From Thermodesulfovibrionales bacterium (GTDB lineage: Bacteria; Nitrospirota; Thermodesulfovibrionia; Thermodesulfovibrionales; UBA1546), in NCBI GenBank assembly GCA_030018605.1, contig JASEHP010000019.1, positions 1 through 17,695 of the forward strand: DNA of 17,695 bases, written 5' to 3'. Of the stretch, positions 6,471-13,644 are shown in pieces. Both the position numbers and the translations under genes were made by a program. Within the stretch, counting starts at the first letter, position 1. Every line of letters begins with the position of its first letter. The notes under the pieces are model-generated. The model saw nothing but the letters and a program-made list of their open reading frames with translations. It was not told where the DNA came from and searched no databases.

Positions 6471-6549
6471 GATAACCATTGACGATATCAGAAGAATAAT
6501 AACAGCGCACTTAGACGATGAAATCTACCAATCTGAAGGAGAATGTTGA
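6469..6549 (+). CDS. 26-residue mini-ORF coupled to mtnP
   Basis: ATG at 6469 to TGA at 6547-6549, encoding M-I-T-I-D-D-I-R-R-I-I-T-A-H-L-D-D-E-I-Y then Q-S-E-G-E-C. It has a plausible AAAGGA site 9 nt upstream and its stop overlaps the mtnP start by one base (TGATG). It may be a leader peptide coupling translation, or the truncated start of a BolA-like gene, whose members begin with an I-x-x-x-I-x-x-x-L helix and a G-[DE]-x motif. The BolA idea is weak. No other family is recognised. Confidence 0.4.
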   Translation: MITIDDIRRIITAHLDDEIYQSEGEC

Positions 6550-7328
6550 TGATAGGCGTTATAGGCGGGAGCGGGGTTTACGAAATTGATGGGGTTGTCA
6601 TAAAGGAGAATAAAAGAATCTCAACTCCTTTTGGAGCCCCTTCCGATTCTTACAGGATTGGCGAGATATCAGGGATAGAAGTCGCATTTCTTCCAAGGCA
6701 TGGTTCTCCGCACCATATTGCTCCGCATAAGATTAACTATAGGGCAAATATCCGGGGTTTCAAAGAACTCGGGGCAGAAAGGATTATCTCCGTGAATGCG
6801 GTCGGGGGAATAAATCCCAAGCTTAAACCGGGCTCGATTGTCATTCTTAATCAGATTATTGACATGACAGAGGGCAGGGCATCAACATTTTATGATGAAG
6901 AAGAAATCGTGCATGTGGACTTTACCGAGCCATATTGTCCTGAGCTGCGAGCAGCGATACTCACGGCAGGTAAAAATGCAGGCATTGCGCTTAAGGAGGA
7001 TGCCGCTTATATATGCGTAAACGGTCCGAGGCTCGAGACTGCTGCAGAGATAAGGGCATTCTCATTGCTTGGCGCTGATGTGGTTGGAATGACAGGCATG
7101 CCGGAGGCGTCTTTGGCGAGAGAGCTTGCGATATGTTTTTCCGGGATAGGTGTTGTCACAAATTATGCTGCGGGAATTTCAAGTAACAGGCTTACCACAA
7201 CCGAGGTTGTAAAAACAATGGCAGAATCCGCAGAAGCGGTGAAGACTCTTTTAGAAAGGACATTTGTCAGCATACCTCATGCAAGAAACTGCATGTGCAA
7301 GGATGCCCTTGCGAATGCAAAGATGTGA
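6549..7328 (+). CDS. mtnP: S-methyl-5'-thioadenosine / thioinosine phosphorylase
   Basis: A phosphorylase of the MTAP branch of the PNP superfamily. It splits the methylthionucleoside with phosphate into the base and methylthioribose-1-phosphate, in methionine and purine salvage. It has IGGSGVYEI at the N-terminus, RHGSPHHIAPHKINYRANI (phosphate and ribose site), VNAVGGINP, NGPRLETAAEIRAF and GMTGMPEASLARE. The base-contact loop reads TNYAAGIS. Classical adenosine-specific MTAPs have Asp at the N position (TDYD-like), and Asn there goes with 6-oxopurine use, so methylthioinosine phosphorylase is the likelier activity. This ATG lies 7 nt after GGAG and gives M-I-G-V-I-G-G-S; an ATG at 6543 in the same frame is too close to the ribosome site. 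About 259 residues, normal for the family. Confidence 0.9.
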   Translation: MIGVIGGSGVYEIDGVVIKENKRISTPFGAPSDSYRIGEISGIEVAFLPRHGSPHHIAPHKINYRANIRGFKELGAERIISVNAVGGINPKLKPGSIVILNQIIDMTEGRASTFYDEEEIVHVDFTEPYCPELRAAILTAGKNAGIALKEDAAYICVNGPRLETAAEIRAFSLLGADVVGMTGMPEASLARELAICFSGIGVVTNYAAGISSNRLTTTEVVKTMAESAEAVKTLLERTFVSIPHARNCMCKDALANAKM

Positions 7329-7337
7329 TACTATATA
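7309..7337 (+). promoter_or_regulatory. Candidate promoter giving a near-leaderless mRNA for the sigma-54 regulator
   Basis: TTGCGA (7309-7314) and TATATA (7332-7337) are 17 nt apart, inside the end of mtnP. Transcription would start around 7344-7346, immediately before the ATG at 7347, which lacks any Shine-Dalgarno sequence. Confidence 0.35.
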
Positions 7338-7346
7338 AAATTCCCC

Positions 7347-8714
7347 ATGGATACTATTCTTATAGTTGAAGACAGAGAATCAATGTCAGATATGCTTAAG
7401 GAGACCCTCAGAACTGAGGGCTACAGGACTATTACAGCAAAAGACGGGCTGGAAGGCATAAAAAAAATAAAAGAAAACAGGATTGACCTTGTCCTTACTG
7501 ATTTGAAACTTCCCAGAAAAAACGGCATAGATGTATTAATGGCCGCAAAGGAAGAGAATCCTTTAATGCCGGTAATTGTAATGACTGCCTTTGGGTCTGT
7601 CGAGACCGCTGTGCTTGCAATTAAAGAAGGCGCATCTGATTTTATTACAAAGCCCTTTGATACCGACCATCTTCTTGTGATTATGAAGAGGGCGCTTGAG
7701 ACTCAAAGACTGATGACAGAGAATATGCTTATGAAAGAGGAGTTTTCATCACAGCTCGGACTGCCGAGGATAATAGGCAAAAGCGAAAAAATATCAGAAG
7801 TTGCCCAGCAGATACAGAAGGTTGCGCCGAGCAAGACCACTGTGCTGATTCTCGGTGAAAGCGGTACAGGCAAGGAATTGTTCGCAAGGGCAATTCATTA
7901 TCTCAGTCCAAGGAAAGAGTATCCGTTTGTCCCTATAAACTGCGCTGCTATACCGAGGGAACTATTGGAGTCGGAACTTTTTGGGCATGAAAAGGGAGCT
8001 TTTACAGGCGCTGATTTCAAAAAAATCGGCAAATTTGAACTGGCCGATAAAGGCACTATATTTCTTGATGAGATAGGCGAGATGGATACCGCGCTTCAGG
8101 CCAAGCTGCTAAGGGCGCTTCAGGAAGGGGAGATAGAAAGGATAGGAGGACTGAAGGCGATAAAGATAGATGTAAGGGTTATCGCTGCAAGCAACAGGGA
8201 TATTGAAAAGGCTGTTTCAGAAAAGGCATTCAGGGAAGACCTTTACTACAGGCTGAACGTGTTCCCGGTAAGGATTCCACTGCTCAGGGAAAGGGCTGAG
8301 GATATTCCGATGCTTGCTGAGTTTTTTCTTAATAAATACTGCGCTGAACTCAAGACGCCTTTGAAGGGCATTTCACCAGAGGCGCTTGGTATGATGGTTA
8401 AATATCCGTGGAAGGGGAATGTAAGAGAGATTGAAAATACGATCGAGAGGGCAATAATATTATGCGACGGGAAAATGATAATGCCGGAACATGTATCGTT
8501 GAGTCCTTTATCATTCGAAGCGCATCTGAAGAATTTCCCTATGGAAGGAGCGCTTGAAGACACCGCTAAAGAGGCATTGCGGATTGCTGAAACTCAGAGG
8601 ATAATTAAGGCGCTGAAAGAGACAAAGGGAAATAAAAGCAGGGCGGCAGAAATCCTGCAAGTGAGTTACAAAACGCTTTTAACAAAGATAAAAGAGTATC
8701 GCATAGAAGAATAA
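7347..8714 (+). CDS. Sigma-54-dependent response regulator, NtrC family
   Basis: This 455-residue transcription activator has three standard parts. The receiver domain (about 3-118) keeps the acidic pocket (E8, D9), phosphorylation site D52, T80 and K102. The AAA+ sigma-54 interaction domain has Walker A GESGTGKE (170-177), the GAFTGA loop (218-223) that contacts sigma-54, Walker B in TIFLDEIGEM (237-246), and ASNRD/FREDLYYRLNVF. The C-terminal Fis-type helix-turn-helix (about 415-452) includes NKSRAAEILQVSYKTLLTKI. It should drive sigma-54 promoters on phosphorylation by a histidine kinase. No kinase gene is adjacent, so it is an orphan here and its targets are unknown. All catalytic residues are present. 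The ATG lacks a ribosome site. Confidence 0.95.
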   Translation: MDTILIVEDRESMSDMLKETLRTEGYRTITAKDGLEGIKKIKENRIDLVLTDLKLPRKNGIDVLMAAKEENPLMPVIVMTAFGSVETAVLAIKEGASDFITKPFDTDHLLVIMKRALETQRLMTENMLMKEEFSSQLGLPRIIGKSEKISEVAQQIQKVAPSKTTVLILGESGTGKELFARAIHYLSPRKEYPFVPINCAAIPRELLESELFGHEKGAFTGADFKKIGKFELADKGTIFLDEIGEMDTALQAKLLRALQEGEIERIGGLKAIKIDVRVIAASNRDIEKAVSEKAFREDLYYRLNVFPVRIPLLRERAEDIPMLAEFFLNKYCAELKTPLKGISPEALGMMVKYPWKGNVREIENTIERAIILCDGKMIMPEHVSLSPLSFEAHLKNFPMEGALEDTAKEALRIAETQRIIKALKETKGNKSRAAEILQVSYKTLLTKIKEYRIEE

Positions 8715-8753
8715 AACATTAAACATAAAATATTAAAGTACCGGAGGATTATA

Positions 8754-9509
8754 ATGTCAGGACATTCCAAATGGTCTCAGATAAAACATAAAAAGGCTCA
8801 TACGGACGCAAAAAGGGGCATGGCATTTACTAAGATTGTCAAGGAGATATCGGTTGCGGCAAGGTTCGGAGGCGGTGACCCTGACGGCAATCCGAGGCTG
8901 CGCACTGCAATAGAAAAGGCAAAAGAAGTCAATATGCCCCACGAAAATATTAAAAGGGCAATCATGAAAGGCACGGGCGAACTTCCCGGAGTTACATATG
9001 AGGAAATTATGTATGAAGGGTACGGACCTTCCGGCGTTGCCTTAATGATTGAGGTCATGACTGATAACAAAAACAGAACCGTCCCTGAAATAAGACATAT
9101 GATGGCAAAACACGGCGGAAGCCTTGGCGAAACAGGATGTGTTTCATGGATATTCGATAAAAAGGGTTATATTCTGGTTAGTAAGGCGAAGGCAGCTGAA
9201 GACTCTGTAATGTCTGCTGCCCTTGATGCAGGGGCTGAGGATATGAGAAATGACCATGAGGAAGGAAACTTTGAGATAGTAACCACACCGGAAGACTTCA
9301 ATAATGTTAAGGCTGCTATTGAGAAGGCAAATATTCCCGTTGAGTCTGCTGAAATAACCATGCTTCCAAAAAATTATGTAGCGCTGGACGGAAAGGCCGC
9401 AGAGCAGATGATAAGGCTTATGGATGTTCTTGAAGACCATGACGATGTCCAGAATGTATATGCAAATTTTGATATTCCTGACGAAGCAGCGGAGAAAATC
9501 GGAAAGTGA
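8754..9509 (+). CDS. yebC: YebC/PmpR family protein (TACO1 homologue)
   Basis: This 251-residue protein starts with the family signature SGHSKWSQIKHKKAHTDAKRG and continues with FTKIVKEI, DPDGNPRLRTAIEKAK, NMPHENIKRAI, YEGYGPSGVA and DNKNRTVPEIRH. Length is normal. Members are cytosolic; they have been described as transcription regulators (PmpR) and, more recently, as ribosome-associated factors easing translation of proline-rich stretches, like mitochondrial TACO1. The start has a strong CCGGAGG site 6-7 nt upstream. It follows the response regulator by 39 nt, so co-transcription is possible. Confidence 0.96.
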   Translation: MSGHSKWSQIKHKKAHTDAKRGMAFTKIVKEISVAARFGGGDPDGNPRLRTAIEKAKEVNMPHENIKRAIMKGTGELPGVTYEEIMYEGYGPSGVALMIEVMTDNKNRTVPEIRHMMAKHGGSLGETGCVSWIFDKKGYILVSKAKAAEDSVMSAALDAGAEDMRNDHEEGNFEIVTTPEDFNNVKAAIEKANIPVESAEITMLPKNYVALDGKAAEQMIRLMDVLEDHDDVQNVYANFDIPDEAAEKIGK

Positions 9510-9550
9510 TACGGGATTAATGAGATAACCAAATCCCGATTTAGAAAATC

Positions 9551-9626
9551 GTCATTGCGAGTGAAGCGAAGCAATCTCGCCTTTGACGATAAGATTGCCA
9601 CGCACCTTTCAGGTGCTCGCAATGAC
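9551..9626. repeat. Structured dispersed repeat (GTCATTGCGAG type)
   Basis: The outer arms GTCATTGCGAG (9551-9561) and CTCGCAATGAC (9616-9626) are exact reverse complements. Nested inside are GCAATCT/AGATTGC (9571-9577 with 9592-9598) and a perfect hairpin, GCACCT-TTC-AGGTGC (9602-9616). It fills much of the gap between yebC and the DUF502 gene. Elements with these ends are common intergenic repeats in several Nitrospirota and deltaproteobacterial genomes (general knowledge). There is no T-run, so it is not a classic terminator, though the fold could stall or protect RNA ends. Confidence 0.75.
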
Positions 9627-9680
9627 AGGCAAGATAGGACGTTAAAGAGTCTAAATCTGGAATTGGGAGATATGACACTC

Positions 9681-9710
9681 TTGCAATATCAATGTCTGTG
9701 GCGTTATTAT
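9681..9710 (+). promoter_or_regulatory. Candidate promoter for the DUF502-glmU-glmS unit
   Basis: TTGCAA (9681-9686) and TATTAT (9705-9710) have 18 nt spacing. The predicted transcription start falls about 3-5 nt before the ATG at 9721, which lacks a Shine-Dalgarno sequence, so the message would be nearly leaderless. Confidence 0.4.
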
Positions 9711-9720
9711 AAACAACGAC

Positions 9721-10338
9721 ATGGTAACGTCTATTCGTGCGACCATTAAAAGAAAATTTCTTGCCGGACTGGTTGTCTCAATCCCTGCGGTAATCACTGT
9801 TTTAGTTATCGTATGGTTTTTTGAGTTTGTTGACGGCATATTGGGCCCCCTTTACAACAAAATGCTGGGCTACAATGTACATGGCCTCGGGTTTATTTCT
9901 GCGGTATTTTTGATATTTCTTATCGGAATAATATCAACAAATGTCTTCGGTAAAAAGTTAATAGAGTTTTTTGAAAAGGCTGTTGTAAGAATACCTGTAT
10001 TCAAGGGCATTTATGCGGCAATAAAGCAGCTTGTTGACGCATTTTCGCCTGAAAACAAAAGTTCATTCAAAAAATTTGTGGTAGTTGAGTATCCAAGGCC
10101 CGGCGCCTATGCATTTGGCTTCCTGACCAAAGAGTGTACGATAAAAGCATCCAGAACCGGTAAGGAATCATGCCTCAGGGCAGTGTATGTTCCTACGAAT
10201 AATCTTTATCTCGGTGAGATAGTTTTGCTGGGGGAGTGTGATGTTTTCTATACGGATATCCCGATAGAGGACGGCATTAAGATAATACTTTCAGGCGGTA
10301 TTGCAGCGCCATCCCGGATAGAGGAGTCAAAAGAATGA
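9721..10338 (+). CDS. DUF502 family inner-membrane protein
   Basis: This 205-residue protein matches the DUF502 family: a basic N-terminus (IKRKFLAGL), a first membrane span at about 14-34 with IPAVITVLVIVWFF, a second at about 55-74, then GKKLIEFFEKAVVRIPVFKGIY and KQLVDAF. A soluble C-terminal domain contains EYPRPGAYAFGFLT, VYVPTNN and GGI near the end, all typical. Biochemical function is unknown. Its last codons overlap the glmU start by 4 nt, so the two are translationally coupled, which hints at a link to envelope precursor synthesis. The chosen ATG has no ribosome site but matches the family N-terminus. Confidence 0.9.
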   Translation: MVTSIRATIKRKFLAGLVVSIPAVITVLVIVWFFEFVDGILGPLYNKMLGYNVHGLGFISAVFLIFLIGIISTNVFGKKLIEFFEKAVVRIPVFKGIYAAIKQLVDAFSPENKSSFKKFVVVEYPRPGAYAFGFLTKECTIKASRTGKESCLRAVYVPTNNLYLGEIVLLGECDVFYTDIPIEDGIKIILSGGIAAPSRIEESKE

Positions 10339-11738
10339 AACTTGCGGTCGTTATCCTTGCTGCAGGGCGCGGCGAGAGGATGAATTCTACACTGCCGAAA
10401 GTTCTGCATAGGATTTTTGATAGAACCATGCTTCAGTGCGTGATTGATTCCTCTGAGAAGCTAATGCCATTAAGAATCATTGCTGTGGTTGGGAAACACT
10501 TCAAAGAGATCAGAAAGTCAATAAAGCCGGAGAATATTTTATTCGCAGTACAGAAAAAACCCAATGGAACAGGCGATGCGCTCTTAAAGACAAAGACATT
10601 GCTGAAAGATTTCAGAGGCACAATACTCGTATTGAACGGCGATGTTCCGCTTATCACATCAGAGACGCTGAAAAAACTTCTGGGCTTGCATCAAAGAGCT
10701 AAGAATGATATTTCTCTCATCTCATTTGTCGCTGCAAGTCCGGCCTCATACGGGAGAATATTAAGGGATAGAAAGGGACGCATTAATTCAATCATAGAGG
10801 ATAAAGATGCGACAGAGGCTCAAAAAAAGATCAATGAGGTTAACAGCGGAGTGTACGCCATAGAATCCAGTGTTTTGCCGATGCTTAAAGATATCCCGCT
10901 GAATACGGCAAAGGGCGAGTATTACCTCACGGATATTATCGGCATCGCAAGAAACACTGGCCATAAGATAAATGCCTACTGCATAGGTTCAGAGGACGAA
11001 CTTATGGGCGTTAATACAATATCCGAACTGTTAAAGGCGCGGAGATTATTCAGGGAAAGGCTGGCTGATGCATGGATTAAAAAAGGCGTTACATTTCTTG
11101 ACCACGATTCAATTTTTATCTCAGGCAATGTTGTTATAGGAAAGAATACAATTGTTTATCCTGATGTCTGTCTTGAAGGCAGAACTGAAATAGGCAGAGG
11201 ATGCACCATATATCCGAATGTGCGCATTATTGACAGCATTATCAAAGACGGCGCTGTAGTGAAGGACTCTACTGTGATTGAGGGTTCTGTTGTAAGGGCT
11301 AAGGCAGTGGTTGGGCCTTTTGCTCATATCAGGCCCGGATGCGATATAGGTTCTGAGGCAAAGATAGGGAATTTTGTTGAGATAAAGAAATCTGTAATAG
11401 GCGGCAGGACCAAGGCTTCTCATCTCAGTTACCTCGGCGATGCCTCGATAGGAAAGGGCGTCAATATCGGAGCAGGCACTATAACATGTAATTATGACGG
11501 GAAAAAGAAGAGCAGGACAACAATAGAAGACGGCGCTTTTATAGGCAGCGATACGCAGCTGATTGCGCCTGTAAAAGTTGGCAAAGGCGCGTATATAGGC
11601 GCCGGCTCTACGATTACCAAGTGCGTTCCTCCAATGTCTCTTTCAGTCAGCAGGGCGGATCAGAAGAACATAGAGGGATGGGCAGCTAAGAAGTTAAAAG
11701 TATCAAAGGGTCAAAGGGTCAAAGGGTCAAAGCTCTGA
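10335..11738 (+). CDS. glmU: Bifunctional GlcN-1-P acetyltransferase / GlcNAc-1-P uridyltransferase GlmU
   Basis: GlmU acetylates glucosamine-1-phosphate and then attaches UMP to give UDP-GlcNAc for peptidoglycan and lipopolysaccharide. This 467-residue protein has the N-terminal nucleotidyltransferase with LAAGRGERM and LPKVLHRI, then NGTGDALL, LNGDVPL and EVNSGVYAIES. The C-terminal left-handed beta helix includes GPFAHIRPG, KIGNFVEIKKS, HLSYLGDASIG, GAGTITCNYDGKKK and IGSDTQLIAP, so both active sites look complete. The start is preceded by GGAG 9 nt away. The last residues (SKGQRVKGSKL) come from an 8-nt tandem repeat rather than conserved sequence. It lies between the DUF502 gene (overlapping) and glmS (14-nt gap). 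Confidence 0.97.
   Translation: MKLAVVILAAGRGERMNSTLPKVLHRIFDRTMLQCVIDSSEKLMPLRIIAVVGKHFKEIRKSIKPENILFAVQKKPNGTGDALLKTKTLLKDFRGTILVLNGDVPLITSETLKKLLGLHQRAKNDISLISFVAASPASYGRILRDRKGRINSIIEDKDATEAQKKINEVNSGVYAIESSVLPMLKDIPLNTAKGEYYLTDIIGIARNTGHKINAYCIGSEDELMGVNTISELLKARRLFRERLADAWIKKGVTFLDHDSIFISGNVVIGKNTIVYPDVCLEGRTEIGRGCTIYPNVRIIDSIIKDGAVVKDSTVIEGSVVRAKAVVGPFAHIRPGCDIGSEAKIGNFVEIKKSVIGGRTKASHLSYLGDASIGKGVNIGAGTITCNYDGKKKSRTTIEDGAFIGSDTQLIAPVKVGKGAYIGAGSTITKCVPPMSLSVSRADQKNIEGWAAKKLKVSKGQRVKGSKL
11703..11732 (+). repeat. 8-nt tandem repeat at the 3' end of glmU
   Basis: TCAAAGGG occurs three times in a row followed by TCAAAG. The unit is not a multiple of three, so copy-number slippage would shift the frame and alter only the last GlmU residues and the stop position, with possible effect on the distance to glmS. 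Confidence 0.85.
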
Positions 11739-11752
11739 CACTGGAGTTTATT

Positions 11753-13579
11753 ATGTGCGGGATAATAGGTTATACAGGCAAAAGGAATGCGGTCTCAATA
11801 ATACTTGAAGGGCTCAAGCGCCTTGAATACAGGGGCTATGATTCTGCAGGAGTCGCATTTTTCAATGAGAGGGGCGTGGAGATAAGAAAGTGCACCGGAA
11901 AGATTAAAGATTTGTATGCGATTATAGACTCTGACAAACCGTTCAGCGCTACTGCCATAGGACATACAAGATGGGCGACTCATGGAAAGCCTTCAGAAGA
12001 AAATGCGCATCCTCACAAGTCAGGCGGGATAATAATTGTGCACAACGGGATAATAGAAAATTACCTGCCGCTTAAAAAGAAACTTATAGATGAAGGTTAT
12101 AAATTTACCTCAGAGACCGACACGGAGGTTCTATGCCATCTGATAGAAAAATACGCTGCTGATTATCCTCTGGAAGATGCTGTCAGAAAAGCGCTTAAAG
12201 AGGTCAGGGGCGCATATGCGCTTGCAGTGATAAATGAAAAAGAACGCGGCAAGATCGTTGGTGCACGAAAGGACAGCCCGCTTGTTGTCGGCCTTGGCGA
12301 CGGAGAATTTTTCCTTGCGTCTGATGTGCCTGCTTTCCTCAGTTATTCAAGGGATGTGATATATCTCGATGATGGAGAGATGGTTGTAATGACCGGCGAC
12401 GGCGTGGTCGTGACAACCCTTGACGGAGCGCCTGTTCAAAAGGAAGTTGTATCTGTCTCGTGGAGCCCTGCCATGGCTGAGAAAGGCGGTTACAAACATT
12501 TTATGCTTAAAGAGATATATGAACAGCCAAGGGCGATTGCGGATACTTTAAGAGGAAGGTTTTACCCTGAAAACGGTCAAGTTAATATGGATGAGTTTGG
12601 CATAAAAGAGGAAGACCTTAGAAATGTGCAAAAGATTTTTATTGCTGCCTGCGGCACGTCATGGCATGCCGCACTTGTCGGAAAATATATGATAGAGGAA
12701 TTGGCAAGGGTTTCTGTAGAGGTTGATATAGCATCAGAATTCAGATACAGAAACCTGGTGATTGAGCAGGACAGCCTTTTAGTAGCTATAACGCAGTCAG
12801 GAGAAACAGCAGATACGCTTGCAGCCCAGAGAGAAGCCAAGAGGCTCGGGGCAAAGACTCTGAGTATATGCAATGTTGTCGGCAGCACTGCATCAAGGGA
12901 GGCTGATGCTGTGTTCTATACACATTCAGGGCCTGAGATAGGCGTTGCATCAACAAAGGCATTCACCACACAGATAGTAGGGCTTTATCTCTTTGCAGTA
13001 GGACTCGGCAGGCTTAAGGGAACTGTAAACAGTGATTCAGCTATGGGATTGCTCAGGGATCTCCTTTTTCTGCCGGGGCTGGTTGAGCAGGTTATCGCAG
13101 CGGATGATGCAATTGAACGCACAGCAAAAGAACTGTTTAAGGCTGATGATTTTCTGTATATGGGGAGGGGGATAAATTATCCCATTGCGCTTGAAGGCGC
13201 GCTTAAGCTCAAGGAAATATCTTACATTCATGCTGAGGGTTATCCTGCAGGAGAAATGAAACATGGCCCGATAGCGCTTGTTGACGAGGTTCTTCCGTCT
13301 GTATTTTTAGTGCCAAGGGGTAGACTTTATGATAAGGTTCTATCTAATATAGAAGAAGTAAGAAGCAGGGGGGGCAGGATTATAACAGTAACTGACGAGG
13401 GCAACAAAGAGGTATGCAGCCGTTCCGATTATTGCATCTCTGTGCCTGAGACTAATTCTTTTTTATCTGCAATTTTAATGGCAATTCCGCTGCAGCTTCT
13501 TGCGTATCATATAGGAGTGCTGAGGGGATGCGATGTTGACCAGCCCAGGAATCTTGCTAAAAGTGTAACCGTTGAGTGA
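11753..13579 (+). CDS. glmS: Glutamine-fructose-6-phosphate aminotransferase (isomerising) GlmS
   Basis: GlmS makes glucosamine-6-phosphate from fructose-6-phosphate and glutamine, the first committed step to UDP-GlcNAc. This 608-residue protein begins M-C-G-I-I-G-Y with the catalytic Cys2 of the glutaminase domain, followed by LEYRGYDSAG, GHTRWATHGKP, HNGIIENY and SETDTEVL. Two SIS sugar-isomerase domains follow: AACGTSWHA and SQSGETADT in the first, and KEISYIHAEGYPAGEMKHGPIAL in the second, ending at the conserved RNLAKSVTVE. GGAG lies 6-9 nt upstream. No glmS ribozyme-like leader is possible in the 14-nt gap after glmU. Phosphoglucosamine mutase (glmM) is not in the window. Confidence 0.98.
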   Translation: MCGIIGYTGKRNAVSIILEGLKRLEYRGYDSAGVAFFNERGVEIRKCTGKIKDLYAIIDSDKPFSATAIGHTRWATHGKPSEENAHPHKSGGIIIVHNGIIENYLPLKKKLIDEGYKFTSETDTEVLCHLIEKYAADYPLEDAVRKALKEVRGAYALAVINEKERGKIVGARKDSPLVVGLGDGEFFLASDVPAFLSYSRDVIYLDDGEMVVMTGDGVVVTTLDGAPVQKEVVSVSWSPAMAEKGGYKHFMLKEIYEQPRAIADTLRGRFYPENGQVNMDEFGIKEEDLRNVQKIFIAACGTSWHAALVGKYMIEELARVSVEVDIASEFRYRNLVIEQDSLLVAITQSGETADTLAAQREAKRLGAKTLSICNVVGSTASREADAVFYTHSGPEIGVASTKAFTTQIVGLYLFAVGLGRLKGTVNSDSAMGLLRDLLFLPGLVEQVIAADDAIERTAKELFKADDFLYMGRGINYPIALEGALKLKEISYIHAEGYPAGEMKHGPIALVDEVLPSVFLVPRGRLYDKVLSNIEEVRSRGGRIITVTDEGNKEVCSRSDYCISVPETNSFLSAILMAIPLQLLAYHIGVLRGCDVDQPRNLAKSVTVE

Positions 13580-13644
13580 GATACGTTTTGGAAGCAGTAT
13601 GGACACACATAGTTTGTATTTGTTAGTCTAAAGAAAGAGCTGCA

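Noticed and set aside
9555..9749. 64-residue forward open frame across the yebC-DUF502 gap
   Set aside because: It is formed by the dispersed repeat and overlaps the start of the DUF502 gene; no family resemblance.
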